Source of the DNA: Archangium_A sp035910535
GTDB taxonomy: Bacteria > Myxococcota > Myxococcia > Myxococcales > Myxococcaceae
NCBI GenBank assembly: GCA_035910535.1
Contig: JAMHXF010000042.1
Coordinates: forward strand, 1 to 64,000
Length of the DNA stretch: 64,000 nt
Direction: 5' to 3'
Of this stretch, positions 34,603 through 44,462 are shown one piece after another (within the stretch, counting starts at the first letter, position 1; the number at the start of each line of letters is the position of its first letter). A program made the position numbers and the translations under genes. The notes under the pieces are model-generated. The model saw only the letters and a program-made list of their open reading frames with translations. It was not told the origin of the DNA and did not search any database.

Positions 34603-35799
34603 TCACAGCGACCGGTCGAGCAGCGCAAGGCCTTCGGCGATCTGCTCACGCGTCGTGAGGTACGACGGCGCGAAGCGAATGGTCTTTTCGCCGGCGAGGT
34701 TGGCCAGCAGCCCGTTGGCGCGGCAGCGCGCCAGTACGTCGGCAGCCCCACCGTCGAGCTCGATGCCCCACAACATGCCCAGGCCCCGCACGTCTTTGAC
34801 GCGCTCAGGCTTGCGGGCCTTGAGCTCCAGCGCGAGCGAGCGCAGGTATTCACCCTTGGCGATGATCTCCGCGAGCATCTCGGGGGCAGTCGCGAGATCC
34901 CACGTGGCGACGGCTGCGGCAGCCGCCACGGGGTTGCCGCCGAACGTCGAGCCATGCGTCGCCGACGGCAGCGCCTTGCCGGCTTCGTCGCTGCAGATCA
35001 TCGCGCCAATCGGGAGGCCGTTGCCCAGCGACTTCGCCAGCGAGAACGCGTCGGGCACCACGCCTTCGTGCTGAAACGCGAAGGGCTTGCCAGTGCGACC
35101 GATGCCCGTCTGCACTTCGTCGACGAGCAGCAGCAGCCCGTTCGCGTCGCACAGCTCGCGCAGCGCCTTGAAGAAGCCAGCCGGCGCGGGGCGCACGCCA
35201 CCCTCACCCTGAATCGGCTCGACGAGGATCGCAGCGGTCGTCGGGCCCACGAGCTTCTTCACGCCCTCGAGGTCGCCCATCTGCGCGTACTTGAAGCCCT
35301 GCGGCAGCGGCTCGAACCCGGCCTGGTACTTGGGCTGCGCCGTCGCGGTGACGGTCGCGAGCGTACGACCGTGGAAGCCGCCTTCGAAGGTGATGAGCTC
35401 ACTGCGCTCTTTGTTGCCCTTCACTTCATGCTGATAGCGCCGCGCCAGCTTGATGAGCGCCTCGTTCGCCTCAGCGCCCGAGTTGCAGAAGAACGCGCGA
35501 GCACCGGGCAGCCCGCTGGCCTTCGTGAGGCGCGCGGCGAGCTGAATCTGCGGCTCCGTGTAGAAGACGTTCGAGGCATGCCAGAGCGTGTCGAGCTGCT
35601 TCTTCGCCGCCGCGGTCACCCCCGGGTGGCAGTGACCGAGCGCACACGTCGCGATGCCCGCGATGAGATCGAGGTACCGACGACCCTCGGCGTCCCACAC
35701 GTAGCTGCCTTCACCGCGCGCGAGCACGATGGGCTGCTGCTTGTAGTTCTGCAGCAGCACTTCTTTGGCCTGGGCGATGACGTCGTCGGTGTGGCTCAT
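34603..35799 (-). CDS. argD: Acetylornithine aminotransferase family, class III PLP
   Basis: This 398-residue enzyme matches ArgD: 'YLDLIAGIATCALGHCHP', 'NSGAEANEALIKLAR', 'GGFHGRTLATVTAT', 'EPIQGEGG', 'DEVQTGIGRTG' and the PLP lysine in 'LAKSLGNGLPIGA'. It transfers the amino group to N-acetylglutamate semialdehyde in arginine synthesis, and in many bacteria also acts as succinyldiaminopimelate aminotransferase. No other arg gene is nearby. Confidence 0.9.
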   Translation of the reverse strand: MSHTDDVIAQAKEVLLQNYKQQPIVLARGEGSYVWDAEGRRYLDLIAGIATCALGHCHPGVTAAAKKQLDTLWHASNVFYTEPQIQLAARLTKASGLPGARAFFCNSGAEANEALIKLARRYQHEVKGNKERSELITFEGGFHGRTLATVTATAQPKYQAGFEPLPQGFKYAQMGDLEGVKKLVGPTTAAILVEPIQGEGGVRPAPAGFFKALRELCDANGLLLLVDEVQTGIGRTGKPFAFQHEGVVPDAFSLAKSLGNGLPIGAMICSDEAGKALPSATHGSTFGGNPVAAAAAVATWDLATAPEMLAEIIAKGEYLRSLALELKARKPERVKDVRGLGMLWGIELDGGAADVLARCRANGLLANLAGEKTIRFAPSYLTTREQIAEGLALLDRSL

Positions 35800-35810
35800 G
35801 GGTCGTGTTC

Positions 35811-37145
<1,335 letters not shown>

Positions 37146-37148
37146 TGG

Positions 37149-37667
37149 TCAGAGCTCCTCGTAGGTGAGGTTCGCATTCGTATAGATGCAGATGTCGGCG
37201 GCGATCTGCAGCGACTGCTCGACGATCTGCTTCGCGCCGAGCGGCGAGTGCAGCAACAGCGCGCGGGCCGACGCGAGCGCGTACGAGCCTCCGCTGCCGA
37301 CGGCCGCGATGCCGTAGTCAGGTTCGACGACGTCTCCGGCGCCAGAGAGGATGAACGTCTTCTCTTTGTCGGCGACCACCAGCAGCGCTTCGAGGCGCCG
37401 TAGGAAACGATCGGTGCGCCAGTCTTTGCCGAGCTCGACGGCCGCGCGCGCGAGGTTCTTCTGGTGCTCTTTGAGTTTCGCGTCGAAGCGCTCGAACAAG
37501 GTGAACGCGTCGGCGGTGCCGCCCGCGAACCCGGCGATCACCGAGCCATCAGCGAGCCGGCGCACTTTGCGCGCGTTGCCCTTCATCACCACTTTGTCGA
37601 GCGTCACCTGACCATCGCCGCCGAGAACGACTTTGCCGTCGCGGCGCACGCAGAGAATCGTCGTCAT
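37149..37667 (-). CDS. hslV: ATP-dependent protease proteolytic subunit HslV
   Basis: This 172-residue proteasome-like peptidase begins MTTILCVRRDG; removal of Met exposes the catalytic Thr. 'GGDGQVTLDKVVMKGNARKV' and 'GSGGSYALASARALL' are the family landmarks, the latter part of the peptidase core. It forms the core of the HslUV protease with the adjacent gene. Confidence 0.97.
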   Translation of the reverse strand: MTTILCVRRDGKVVLGGDGQVTLDKVVMKGNARKVRRLADGSVIAGFAGGTADAFTLFERFDAKLKEHQKNLARAAVELGKDWRTDRFLRRLEALLVVADKEKTFILSGAGDVVEPDYGIAAVGSGGSYALASARALLLHSPLGAKQIVEQSLQIAADICIYTNANLTYEEL

Positions 37668-37807
37668 GCGCGCGTTCTAACAACGAAGCGTCAGCCGTGT
37701 TCCTGTGATGGCGCCACGCTCCCCGTTCGCGCAGAAACGCCACGCGTGGCAGCGCGAAGTTCATCGCGGTCCAACGCTCCAACTGGCGCTCGCCACGTCG
37801 GCGACCA

Positions 37808-38473
37808 CTACTTCCGCAGCAACACGTAGACCGCGCCCGTACCGCCGTCTTTCGGCCTCGCGCTGCAGAACGCGAGCACGTACTTGGCTGCACGACCGCG
37901 CGTGAGCCACTGCTGCACGCCCTGCTTGATCACCGGCACCTGATCCTTCGAGTGCAACCCGCGCCCGGTGACGATGAGTACCGCGCGATGCCCGGCCGTG
38001 CGCGACTTCTGCATGAATGCATCGAGCGCGTCCTTCGCCACGTCGCGCGTCATGCCGTGGAGATCAACCTGCGCCTGCGTCGAGAAGTCACCACCGCGCA
38101 GCTTGCGCATCACGCGCTCGTCGAAGCCCTGCACCGCGCCTTCGATGAACTCGTCTGAGTCGGCGAGGTCGAACTCACCCGACGCAGAAACCAGCTCCGC
38201 CAACGCGGCCATGCTCTCAGCCTCTTCGTTGGGAATTCGCAATTGGTCTGCCGACGGAGGCGGCGGAGGCCCGACGCGCGTCTTCGTCTCGCGCACCCTC
38301 TCGACCGCTCCGACCGCCTCGAGAAACAAGCGCGACTCGGCGTCGAGCGGCGCGGCCTTCTGCTGCTTCGGTGGAGGCGGCGGAGCGAGCGGCGCGGCAA
38401 CTTTCTTCGGCTGTTCCTGCTTCAGCTTCACGGCGGCGAACGGGTTGTTGAACGGCTGTTCCTTCTTGCTCAC
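37808..38473 (-). CDS. Smr-domain protein
   Basis: This 221-residue protein has a Pro-rich, disordered N-terminal half and a C-terminal Smr domain (about 135-220) with 'VDLHGMTRDVAKDAL', 'LIVTGRGLHS' and 'GAVYVLLRK'. Smr domains act as nucleases or nicking enzymes in mismatch repair and RNA quality control. Without a MutS2 core this is the stand-alone type. It starts at GTG 38473, and the Xer gene ends three bases upstream of it. Between it and hslV are 140 bases with no feature seen. Confidence 0.87.
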   Translation of the reverse strand: MSKKEQPFNNPFAAVKLKQEQPKKVAAPLAPPPPPKQQKAAPLDAESRLFLEAVGAVERVRETKTRVGPPPPPSADQLRIPNEEAESMAALAELVSASGEFDLADSDEFIEGAVQGFDERVMRKLRGGDFSTQAQVDLHGMTRDVAKDALDAFMQKSRTAGHRAVLIVTGRGLHSKDQVPVIKQGVQQWLTRGRAAKYVLAFCSARPKDGGTGAVYVLLRK

Positions 38474-38476
38474 GTG

Positions 38477-39367
38477 TCACGCCCTCGGATGAGACTTGTC
38501 GTACACCGACTGCAGTTGCTCGAACGAGACGGCCGTATACCGCTGCGTCGTCGAGAGGCTGGCGTGACCGAGCAGCTCTTGAATGCTGCGAATGTCGGCA
38601 CCGCCGGCGAGCAGGTGCGTGGCGAACGAATGACGCAGGGAGTGCGGCGTCACCTTGCGCTGAATGCCGAGCTGCTTCACGTAGTTGACCAACTGGCGAT
38701 CGACCGAGCGCGTGGTGAGCCTTCCGCCGCGAAAGTTCAGGAACATCGCGTTCGGCGCCTGGTTCTTCGCCGGCTTCGCGAGCAATTCACCTCGACGCTC
38801 CAGCCACTCGCGCAGCGCCTCGAGCGCGCCGTCGTGGATCGGGCAGATGCGCTCCTTGTTGCCCTTGCCGAGCACGCGCACCGTCTTCGCGCGCGCGTCG
38901 AGATCCTTCAGGTCGAGACCGCACAGCTCGCTCACGCGCAGACCGCCGGCGTAGAGCACCTCGAGCATCGCGGCGTCCCGCAGGCCGAGCACCTTCTCGA
39001 CGTCGGGTGCCTCCATCAACGCGAAGGTCTCGTCGACGGGCACCGCGCGTGGCAACCGCTGCGGCAGCTTCGGCGTCTTCACGCGCCGCGCAGGGCTGAC
39101 TTCGATCACCTTGCGCCGCGTGAGAAACTTGTAGAAAGACTTGAGGCCCGCCAGCCGTCGCGCACGTGACGCGGCCGCGAGCTTCACCGACTCCACGCCG
39201 AGAAAGCCGCGAATGTGGAGATGCGTGACCTTCTCCAACGGCACCTGCTGAGGCGCGAGGTACGCCATGAAGGCCTTCAGGTCTTTCGAGTACGCGAGGA
39301 TCGTGTGCGGCGACGCCGCGCGGGAAATCTCCAGGTGCCTCAAGAAGTCGTCGACGTGCTTGCTCAC
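38477..39367 (-). CDS. XerC/XerD-type tyrosine recombinase
   Basis: This 296-residue recombinase has the SAM-like N-terminal domain and a catalytic domain with Arg ('YAGGLRVSELCGL'), Lys ('LGKGNKER'), the 'HSLRHSFATHLL' box, 'LGHASLSTTQRY' with His and the nucleophilic Tyr. All catalytic residues are present. It is probably one of the pair resolving chromosome dimers at dif; whether C or D is not decidable. GTG 39367 was chosen because it aligns with the family start. No integron or phage genes adjoin. Confidence 0.9.
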   Translation of the reverse strand: MSKHVDDFLRHLEISRAASPHTILAYSKDLKAFMAYLAPQQVPLEKVTHLHIRGFLGVESVKLAAASRARRLAGLKSFYKFLTRRKVIEVSPARRVKTPKLPQRLPRAVPVDETFALMEAPDVEKVLGLRDAAMLEVLYAGGLRVSELCGLDLKDLDARAKTVRVLGKGNKERICPIHDGALEALREWLERRGELLAKPAKNQAPNAMFLNFRGGRLTTRSVDRQLVNYVKQLGIQRKVTPHSLRHSFATHLLAGGADIRSIQELLGHASLSTTQRYTAVSFEQLQSVYDKSHPRA

Positions 39368-39396
39368 GGCCCGGGCGAGTCTACCGACGTGCGCGA

Positions 39397-41052
39397 TCAG
39401 AGCGAGTTCGCGACGTAGACGCCGGCGCGGTTCTTCTCGTCGACCAGGTAGGCCACCCCGCCCGTCGGCAGCAGAATCGCGGGCCACTGCACGTACTGGT
39501 CGATGACCTTCTGCTCACCTGAGTCGAAGGTGCGCAGCGCGATGTCGTAGGTGAGATCCGTGAGGTGCGCCAAGGCGATCAACGCGCGCTTGCCGTCAGC
39601 GCTGAGCCGGAAGCTGAACGTCGATTCGACGTGCTTCTTGGGCACCTCGTCCGCCGACGGGTTCGACGAAATCGAGTTCAAGTCGCACGCGCGGCCTTCG
39701 CGCAGGCATTCGCTGCGGAAGTACAGAGCGTCGCCGGTCTGCGCGAACTGGTACTCGTAGAGCCAGTCTTTGAGCGCGCGCGGCTCCGTCGCACCAACCG
39801 GGTACAGGTAGAGCCGACGCGTCACTTCGGGCCGGTCGATGCGCGCCGTGAACGCGAGCGTCGAACCGTTGGGCGCGAACAGAAAGTTGGGCACCTGACG
39901 AGCCAGCACCTTCGGCGCTCCGTCGGGCATCTCGACCAGCGTCAGATCTCCGATGCGCTCGACGAGCTTCACGTCTTCACGGGTCGCGTCGCGGCCCCCC
40001 AGCGCCAGCTCGCGGTAGTTGTCTCGAAACACGAAGCGCTTGCCGTCGGGTGAGAAGTCGAAGTCGTTGACCGCCTTGCCGAGCTCTCGCGCCTCGCCAC
40101 CCGAGATCGCGGCCATGCGCAGCACGCCTTTGTCTTCGCTGCCGCTGCGATCGCGCCAGGCGATGAACTGGCCGTCGCGCGAAATGCGGTAGCGCTGCGC
40201 GTCGTCGCTCAGCTTGCGACCCTTGAGCGTCGCCACGTCGAAGACATGCAGCTCGAACGTGGTGTCGGCGGCCGTCGCGCGCGCGTTGACCACCACGTGC
40301 TTGCCCGAGCGAAGAATCGTGTACTCGGTGACCTGGTCGAGAACGCGCACTGGTTCGGGTCGCGCGGACTTCAGGTCGACCTGGTACAGCCCGCCCGCCG
40401 CCGCGTACTTGCGCTTGAAATAGAGGTAGCGCCCGTCGGCTGAGAACTCTGCCGTCGAGACGTCGCCCGCAAGCTGAGGAAACGGCCCCGTCGGCAACTT
40501 GCCCGCGTGCAGCACACCGTCTTCGACGTAGGCCAGCGTGGAACCATCGTCGCTGGGGACGAAGTACGTCACGCGCGGCGCGATGCGCTGCGGCGCCGAG
40601 TCGAGCGTCGTCGCGTCTTGCGCGAAGAGCTCACCGGCCTGCTGCCTGGGGTCCCACGCGGCCGAGAAGAGAATCCACCTCGAGTCGGGCGAGATCATCC
40701 ACCCGCCGGGCATGTTGGTGACGCCAGTGCCGAGCTTCGCCGTCGCCCCGCCCTTCGTCGACACCGCCCACAACGTGCCCAGACGCATCGGCGGCGGCAC
40801 GCCTTGCGCCGTCGGCTTCTTCGCGTCGAGCAACACCGTCACCACTGCGCCGTCAGCTGACGCGCGGAGATCCTGCGCTTCGCCTGCGAGCACGCGCTGC
40901 CCCAGCACAGGCAAGCGCGCCGCCGTCTTTTCCTGCTTCACGCGCGCGATGACGCTCTTCGAGTCGCCGTTGGTGTTCTTCTTTTCTTTGCAACCGGTGA
41001 GCACGAACGCAGCGACGACGAGGACAGCCAGACGAGCCATGAAAGACCTCAT
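39397..41052 (-). CDS. Beta-propeller (WD40/PD40) lipoprotein
   Basis: This 551-residue protein has a lipoprotein signal (MRSFMARLAVLVVAAFVLTGC; lipobox LTGC). The rest consists of TolB-like blades: 'SPDSRWILFSAAWDP', 'SADGRYLYFKRK', 'SPDGKRFVFRDN', 'SADGKRALIALAH'. Such proteins are usually periplasmic-facing scaffolds. Its ATG overlaps the trmFO stop (ATGA); an ATG four codons later is possible. Confidence 0.82.
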   Translation of the reverse strand: MRSFMARLAVLVVAAFVLTGCKEKKNTNGDSKSVIARVKQEKTAARLPVLGQRVLAGEAQDLRASADGAVVTVLLDAKKPTAQGVPPPMRLGTLWAVSTKGGATAKLGTGVTNMPGGWMISPDSRWILFSAAWDPRQQAGELFAQDATTLDSAPQRIAPRVTYFVPSDDGSTLAYVEDGVLHAGKLPTGPFPQLAGDVSTAEFSADGRYLYFKRKYAAAGGLYQVDLKSARPEPVRVLDQVTEYTILRSGKHVVVNARATAADTTFELHVFDVATLKGRKLSDDAQRYRISRDGQFIAWRDRSGSEDKGVLRMAAISGGEARELGKAVNDFDFSPDGKRFVFRDNYRELALGGRDATREDVKLVERIGDLTLVEMPDGAPKVLARQVPNFLFAPNGSTLAFTARIDRPEVTRRLYLYPVGATEPRALKDWLYEYQFAQTGDALYFRSECLREGRACDLNSISSNPSADEVPKKHVESTFSFRLSADGKRALIALAHLTDLTYDIALRTFDSGEQKVIDQYVQWPAILLPTGGVAYLVDEKNRAGVYVANSL

Positions 41053-42416
41053 GCCACCACCCGCTGAGGGTGCGCAGCCTGCATGGGAGAAACCGGGTGC
41101 GGAGCCGTCGGCGCCCACATGTCGAAGTCGCGGACGGCGCGCTGCGCGTACTGCACGCGCTTTTCGGCCTTCTTGAAGCGCCCTTCGATGGGCGGAAAGA
41201 GCGCGAACACCACGTTGGTCGGCTGGTAGCGGTAGCCGTCGGGGTGCGCCTCGCCCGTGACGTGACGGTAGATGGCGCCGAGCGCCGTGGTCGCAGGAGG
41301 CGGCGTGAAGTCGGTGCCCGTCAGCCGCGCGTGCACCGCGAGCGCCGTGAGGTAGCCGCAGGCCGTCGACTCGACGTAGCCCTCGACGCCGGTGATCTGC
41401 CCCGCGAAGAAGATGCGCGCCTCGTTCTTGAGCGACAGATCGCGCGCGAGCAACCGCGGGCTGTCGAGGAACGTGTTGCGGTGAATCTGTCCCATGCGAA
41501 CCCAGTCGGCGTTCTGCAGCCCGGGAATCATGGCGAAGATGCGCTTCTGCTCGGGCCAGGTGAGCCGCGTCTGAAAGCCGACGAGGTTCCACGCCGTGCC
41601 GCCGCGATCTTCCATGCGCAGCTGAACCACCGCGTGCGGCCGAACGTTCGTGCGCGGGTCCATCAACCCCACGGGCTTCATCGGCCCGTACGCCAACGTG
41701 TCGTCTCCGCGTTCGGCCATCACCTCAATCGGCAGACACCCCTCGAAGTACTTCGGTTCTTCGAACTCGTGCGGCTTGACCTTCGCACCCGCACGAACCT
41801 CGTTCACGAAGTTGAGGTACTGCTCTTTGTTCATCGGCAGGTTCAGGTAGTCGTCGCCACCGCCTTTGCCCCAGCGCGACTGCCGAAACGCGATCGACTC
41901 GTCGATGGAGTCCGCCGCCACGATGGGCGCGATGGCGTCGTAGAAATAGAGCTTCTCGCCGACGTGTGGCTCGAGCGCGTCGGTCAACGCCTTGCTCGTC
42001 AGCGGGCCCGTCGCGAACACCACCGTGCCTTCGGGAACGTGACTGACCTCGCCTGCTTCAACGGTGATGCGCGGGTGCGACTTGAGCCGCTGCTCGACCT
42101 CCCCTGAAAAGCCCACACGTTCGACGGCCAGCGCGTCGCCCGCAGGCACCCGGTGAAGGTCGGCCGACGAGAGAATCAGCGAGCCCACGCGGCGCAGCTC
42201 GGCGTGCAGCAGGCCGATGGCGCTCTCGGGGTTGTCGCTGCGCATCGAGTTACTGCAAACGAGCTCGGCGAAACCGGGGCTCTCATGCGCGGGCGAACGC
42301 TTCTCGGGCTTCTGCTCGCGGAGCACGACGTCGTGACCCAGCCGGGCCAACTGAAAAGCGCACTCGGATCCAGCGAGGCCAGCTCCGACAACGGTGATGG
42401 GGTTACGAGAGCTCAT
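41049..42416 (-). CDS. trmFO: Methylenetetrahydrofolate--tRNA-(uracil-5-)-methyltransferase
   Basis: This 455-residue flavoprotein makes ribothymidine at tRNA position 54 using methylene-THF and FADH2. It has the FAD motif 'VVGAGLAGSECAFQLA', the 'VCSNSMRSD' box, 'YLNLPMNKEQY', 'YFEGCLPIE', 'VGLMDPRT', and 'GQITGVEGYVES'. Typical length. It is the folate-dependent alternative to TrmA. Confidence 0.97.
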   Translation of the reverse strand: MSSRNPITVVGAGLAGSECAFQLARLGHDVVLREQKPEKRSPAHESPGFAELVCSNSMRSDNPESAIGLLHAELRRVGSLILSSADLHRVPAGDALAVERVGFSGEVEQRLKSHPRITVEAGEVSHVPEGTVVFATGPLTSKALTDALEPHVGEKLYFYDAIAPIVAADSIDESIAFRQSRWGKGGGDDYLNLPMNKEQYLNFVNEVRAGAKVKPHEFEEPKYFEGCLPIEVMAERGDDTLAYGPMKPVGLMDPRTNVRPHAVVQLRMEDRGGTAWNLVGFQTRLTWPEQKRIFAMIPGLQNADWVRMGQIHRNTFLDSPRLLARDLSLKNEARIFFAGQITGVEGYVESTACGYLTALAVHARLTGTDFTPPPATTALGAIYRHVTGEAHPDGYRYQPTNVVFALFPPIEGRFKKAEKRVQYAQRAVRDFDMWAPTAPHPVSPMQAAHPQRVVA

Positions 42417-42468
42417 ACTGAAACGTTCCTCACCCGCCGGCGAGGAGCGCGTCAGTTCGGCACGCTGC

Positions 42469-43053
42469 TCAGTCCGGGTTTGACTGGAGAATGATGAACC
42501 GGAAGTTCTCCAGCTCGTTCTGCCCGGCCGTATACAGCACCGACGAGAGCAAGTCGTACGAGATGCGCTTGTCGCCGATGATCGAAACTTCCCGGTTGAA
42601 CGGGGCGTTCGGGTTGCGCTCAGCGATGTACTTGAGCTTCTCGACTTCTTTCTTCAGCGCAGCGTCGAGCGGGAGGATCAGCTTGCCCTGCAGATCGCCC
42701 GCTTTGACGGCACCGGCATCGAGCACCACCTTGCCCTTCTCGCCAATGAAGATGGACTTGGGCGTCACGGTGATCGCCACCGTGTCTTTGGGCGTCGCGC
42801 GCGAGGTCGACATCGGAGGGCGCACGTCTTCAGACGCCGTGACCGTGATCGACGAGGCCGAGAACGACTTGATCAAGAACACAAGGATGATGGTCATCAA
42901 GTCCATCATCGCGGTGATGTTGAGCTCTTTGATCTCACCTTCAGCTTCGCGATCGCGGCGCTTCTTGCGCGCCACGGCCTTGCGGAACCGCACGCGGTTG
43001 CGGTCGTCGTCACTCAGCTCGACAGCAGAAGACGCTGCATTCGGAGGCGCCAT
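42469..43053 (-). CDS. ExbD/TolR-family protein, second copy of pair
   Basis: This 194-residue protein has a short cytoplasmic N-terminus, a single membrane helix with the proton-pathway Asp ('ITAMMDLMTIILVFLI'), and a periplasmic domain of mixed alpha/beta. Together with the neighbouring ExbD and TolQ genes it forms a proton-driven motor set. Two TolR/ExbD proteins with one TolQ is the arrangement of the M. xanthus AglRQS gliding motor. It is two bases downstream of the first ExbD gene. Confidence 0.88.
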   Translation of the reverse strand: MAPPNAASSAVELSDDDRNRVRFRKAVARKKRRDREAEGEIKELNITAMMDLMTIILVFLIKSFSASSITVTASEDVRPPMSTSRATPKDTVAITVTPKSIFIGEKGKVVLDAGAVKAGDLQGKLILPLDAALKKEVEKLKYIAERNPNAPFNREVSIIGDKRISYDLLSSVLYTAGQNELENFRFIILQSNPD

Positions 43054-43055
43054 GA

Positions 43056-43598
43056 TCAGAAGCTCGCCAGCGTGACGTCGGGGAAGAGCAGCTTGCGATC
43101 TTTGGTCTCGCGCGTCGCGTCGAGCGTCTGCACGAGCGAGTCGTAGTCAGTGTCGGCTTCAGCAGCGACGATGACCTTCGACTCCTGCGGGAACGAGGCC
43201 TTGATCTCCATCATCTTGGCCGTGAGCCTGTCGTAGTCGTACGAGCCGTCGGCCTTCTTGGGAATCGTGGGAGCGCCTTCACCCGGAGCCGCGGCTGCCG
43301 CGCCTTCGGCCTGCCCCGGCAGAACACCGCCGGTCGCCGCAATGAAGAAGCCGCCTTTGGCGATCGCCACAGTGAGCGTCAGCGCCGGCTTGTCGTTCTC
43401 AGACGGCCCGCCCGCCGAAGGCCCGCCGTAGTTCGGCGCGTTGACATTCAACATGCCGAACGTGGCGAGGCCCGCCATCGACAGCAGCATGAAGATGATC
43501 AAGTTCATGAGGATGTCGAGGTACGGGATGATGTTGAGCTCTCCCGACTCCTCTTCTTCCTTTGGCTTGATCTTCCGTCTGGAGAAATAGAACGCCAT
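43056..43598 (-). CDS. ExbD/TolR-family protein, first copy of pair
   Basis: This 180-residue protein has a charged N-terminus ('KIKPKEEEESGELN'), one membrane helix with the conserved Asp ('IPYLDILMNLIIFML') and a periplasmic domain containing a Gly/Ala-rich loop. ATG 43598 was chosen; a GTG at 43613 is also in frame. It follows the TolQ-like gene by 42 bases and is almost certainly in its operon. Confidence 0.87.
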   Translation of the reverse strand: MAFYFSRRKIKPKEEEESGELNIIPYLDILMNLIIFMLLSMAGLATFGMLNVNAPNYGGPSAGGPSENDKPALTLTVAIAKGGFFIAATGGVLPGQAEGAAAAAPGEGAPTIPKKADGSYDYDRLTAKMMEIKASFPQESKVIVAAEADTDYDSLVQTLDATRETKDRKLLFPDVTLASF

Positions 43599-43640
43599 GG
43601 GAGTCTCGCTCACCTGACAACGGGCGAGCTGCGGGGTTCC

Positions 43641-44375
43641 TTAGGAGGCCTTCTCGAAGTCCATCGCGCTCGTCTCGCCGGCGGCGCGGCGACCGAGCAG
43701 GTTCTCGAGCTTCATCGCCTGGAGTTCGATCGTCTCGATCATCTTCTTCGAGTACGCCGTCAGGAAGAGGTGAGCGATGATGCAGATCACGGCGATCGTG
43801 AGGCCGAAGAACGTGTTGTACATGGCTTCGGAGATGCCCTTCGAGAGCAGCGCCTGCTTCTGGTCGGCAGGAACGTTGCCGAGTGAGCGGAAGGTGCCGA
43901 TCAGACCGAAGACGGTGCCGATGAGGCCGACGAGCGTCGCGATGTTGGCGAGCGACCAGAGCCAGGGAATGCGCACGCCGATGTGCGGCACGTTCTCAAG
44001 AATCGCCTCTTCGAGCGCCTTGGCGACTTCGATCTCGCCGCGGTTGGCGCGCGTCAGGCCCGCCCGAACCACCTTCGCCAACGGCGAATTCGGGGCGGCG
44101 CCACACAGCTTCACGGCGCGGTCGGGGTTGCCCGCCATCACCAGCTTGGTGATCTGCTCCATGAAGGGGCCAGCGTTGAGGTTGTAGCGGAAGAAGAGCG
44201 TCACGATGCGCTCGACCGCCACGGCCACCGCCGCCGCCAGCCAGAAGATGTTGATGTAGAGAAAGATACCGCCGTCGTGGAAGAACCCGACGACCAGATC
44301 TTTCAGACTTTCCTTCGGTGCATCCGCGGCCAGCACGACATCGAGGGTGTGCTGCAGCAGGCTCTGAGCGGACAT
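43641..44375 (-). CDS. MotA/TolQ/ExbB-family proton channel protein
   Basis: This 244-residue protein has one membrane helix near residues 36-55 ('YINIFWLAAAVAVAVERI'), a cytoplasmic loop, and two further helices around 135-200, where 'ATLVGLIGTVFGLIGTF' is the TolQ/ExbB signature. With two ExbD-like partners it should use the proton gradient for envelope work. The AglR protein of the myxobacterial gliding machinery has the same family and partner set, but a Tol-type role cannot be excluded from the sequence. Confidence 0.9.
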   Translation of the reverse strand: MSAQSLLQHTLDVVLAADAPKESLKDLVVGFFHDGGIFLYINIFWLAAAVAVAVERIVTLFFRYNLNAGPFMEQITKLVMAGNPDRAVKLCGAAPNSPLAKVVRAGLTRANRGEIEVAKALEEAILENVPHIGVRIPWLWSLANIATLVGLIGTVFGLIGTFRSLGNVPADQKQALLSKGISEAMYNTFFGLTIAVICIIAHLFLTAYSKKMIETIELQAMKLENLLGRRAAGETSAMDFEKAS

Positions 44376-44462
44376 GTTTTTTCGGCTTTCCTTTCAGCCA
44401 AACAGTCGAAGAATCGCGAGGTGTTTAGTTTGCGGTCGGTAGATCGTCAACATCGCAGATTG

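Noticed and set aside
37668..37807. 140-bp gap between hslV and the Smr gene
   Set aside because: No gene, repeat or terminator was found.
38477..39367. Xer recombinase as part of a mobile element or integron
   Set aside because: No attachment repeats, cassettes or phage genes adjoin it; it fits a housekeeping Xer protein.
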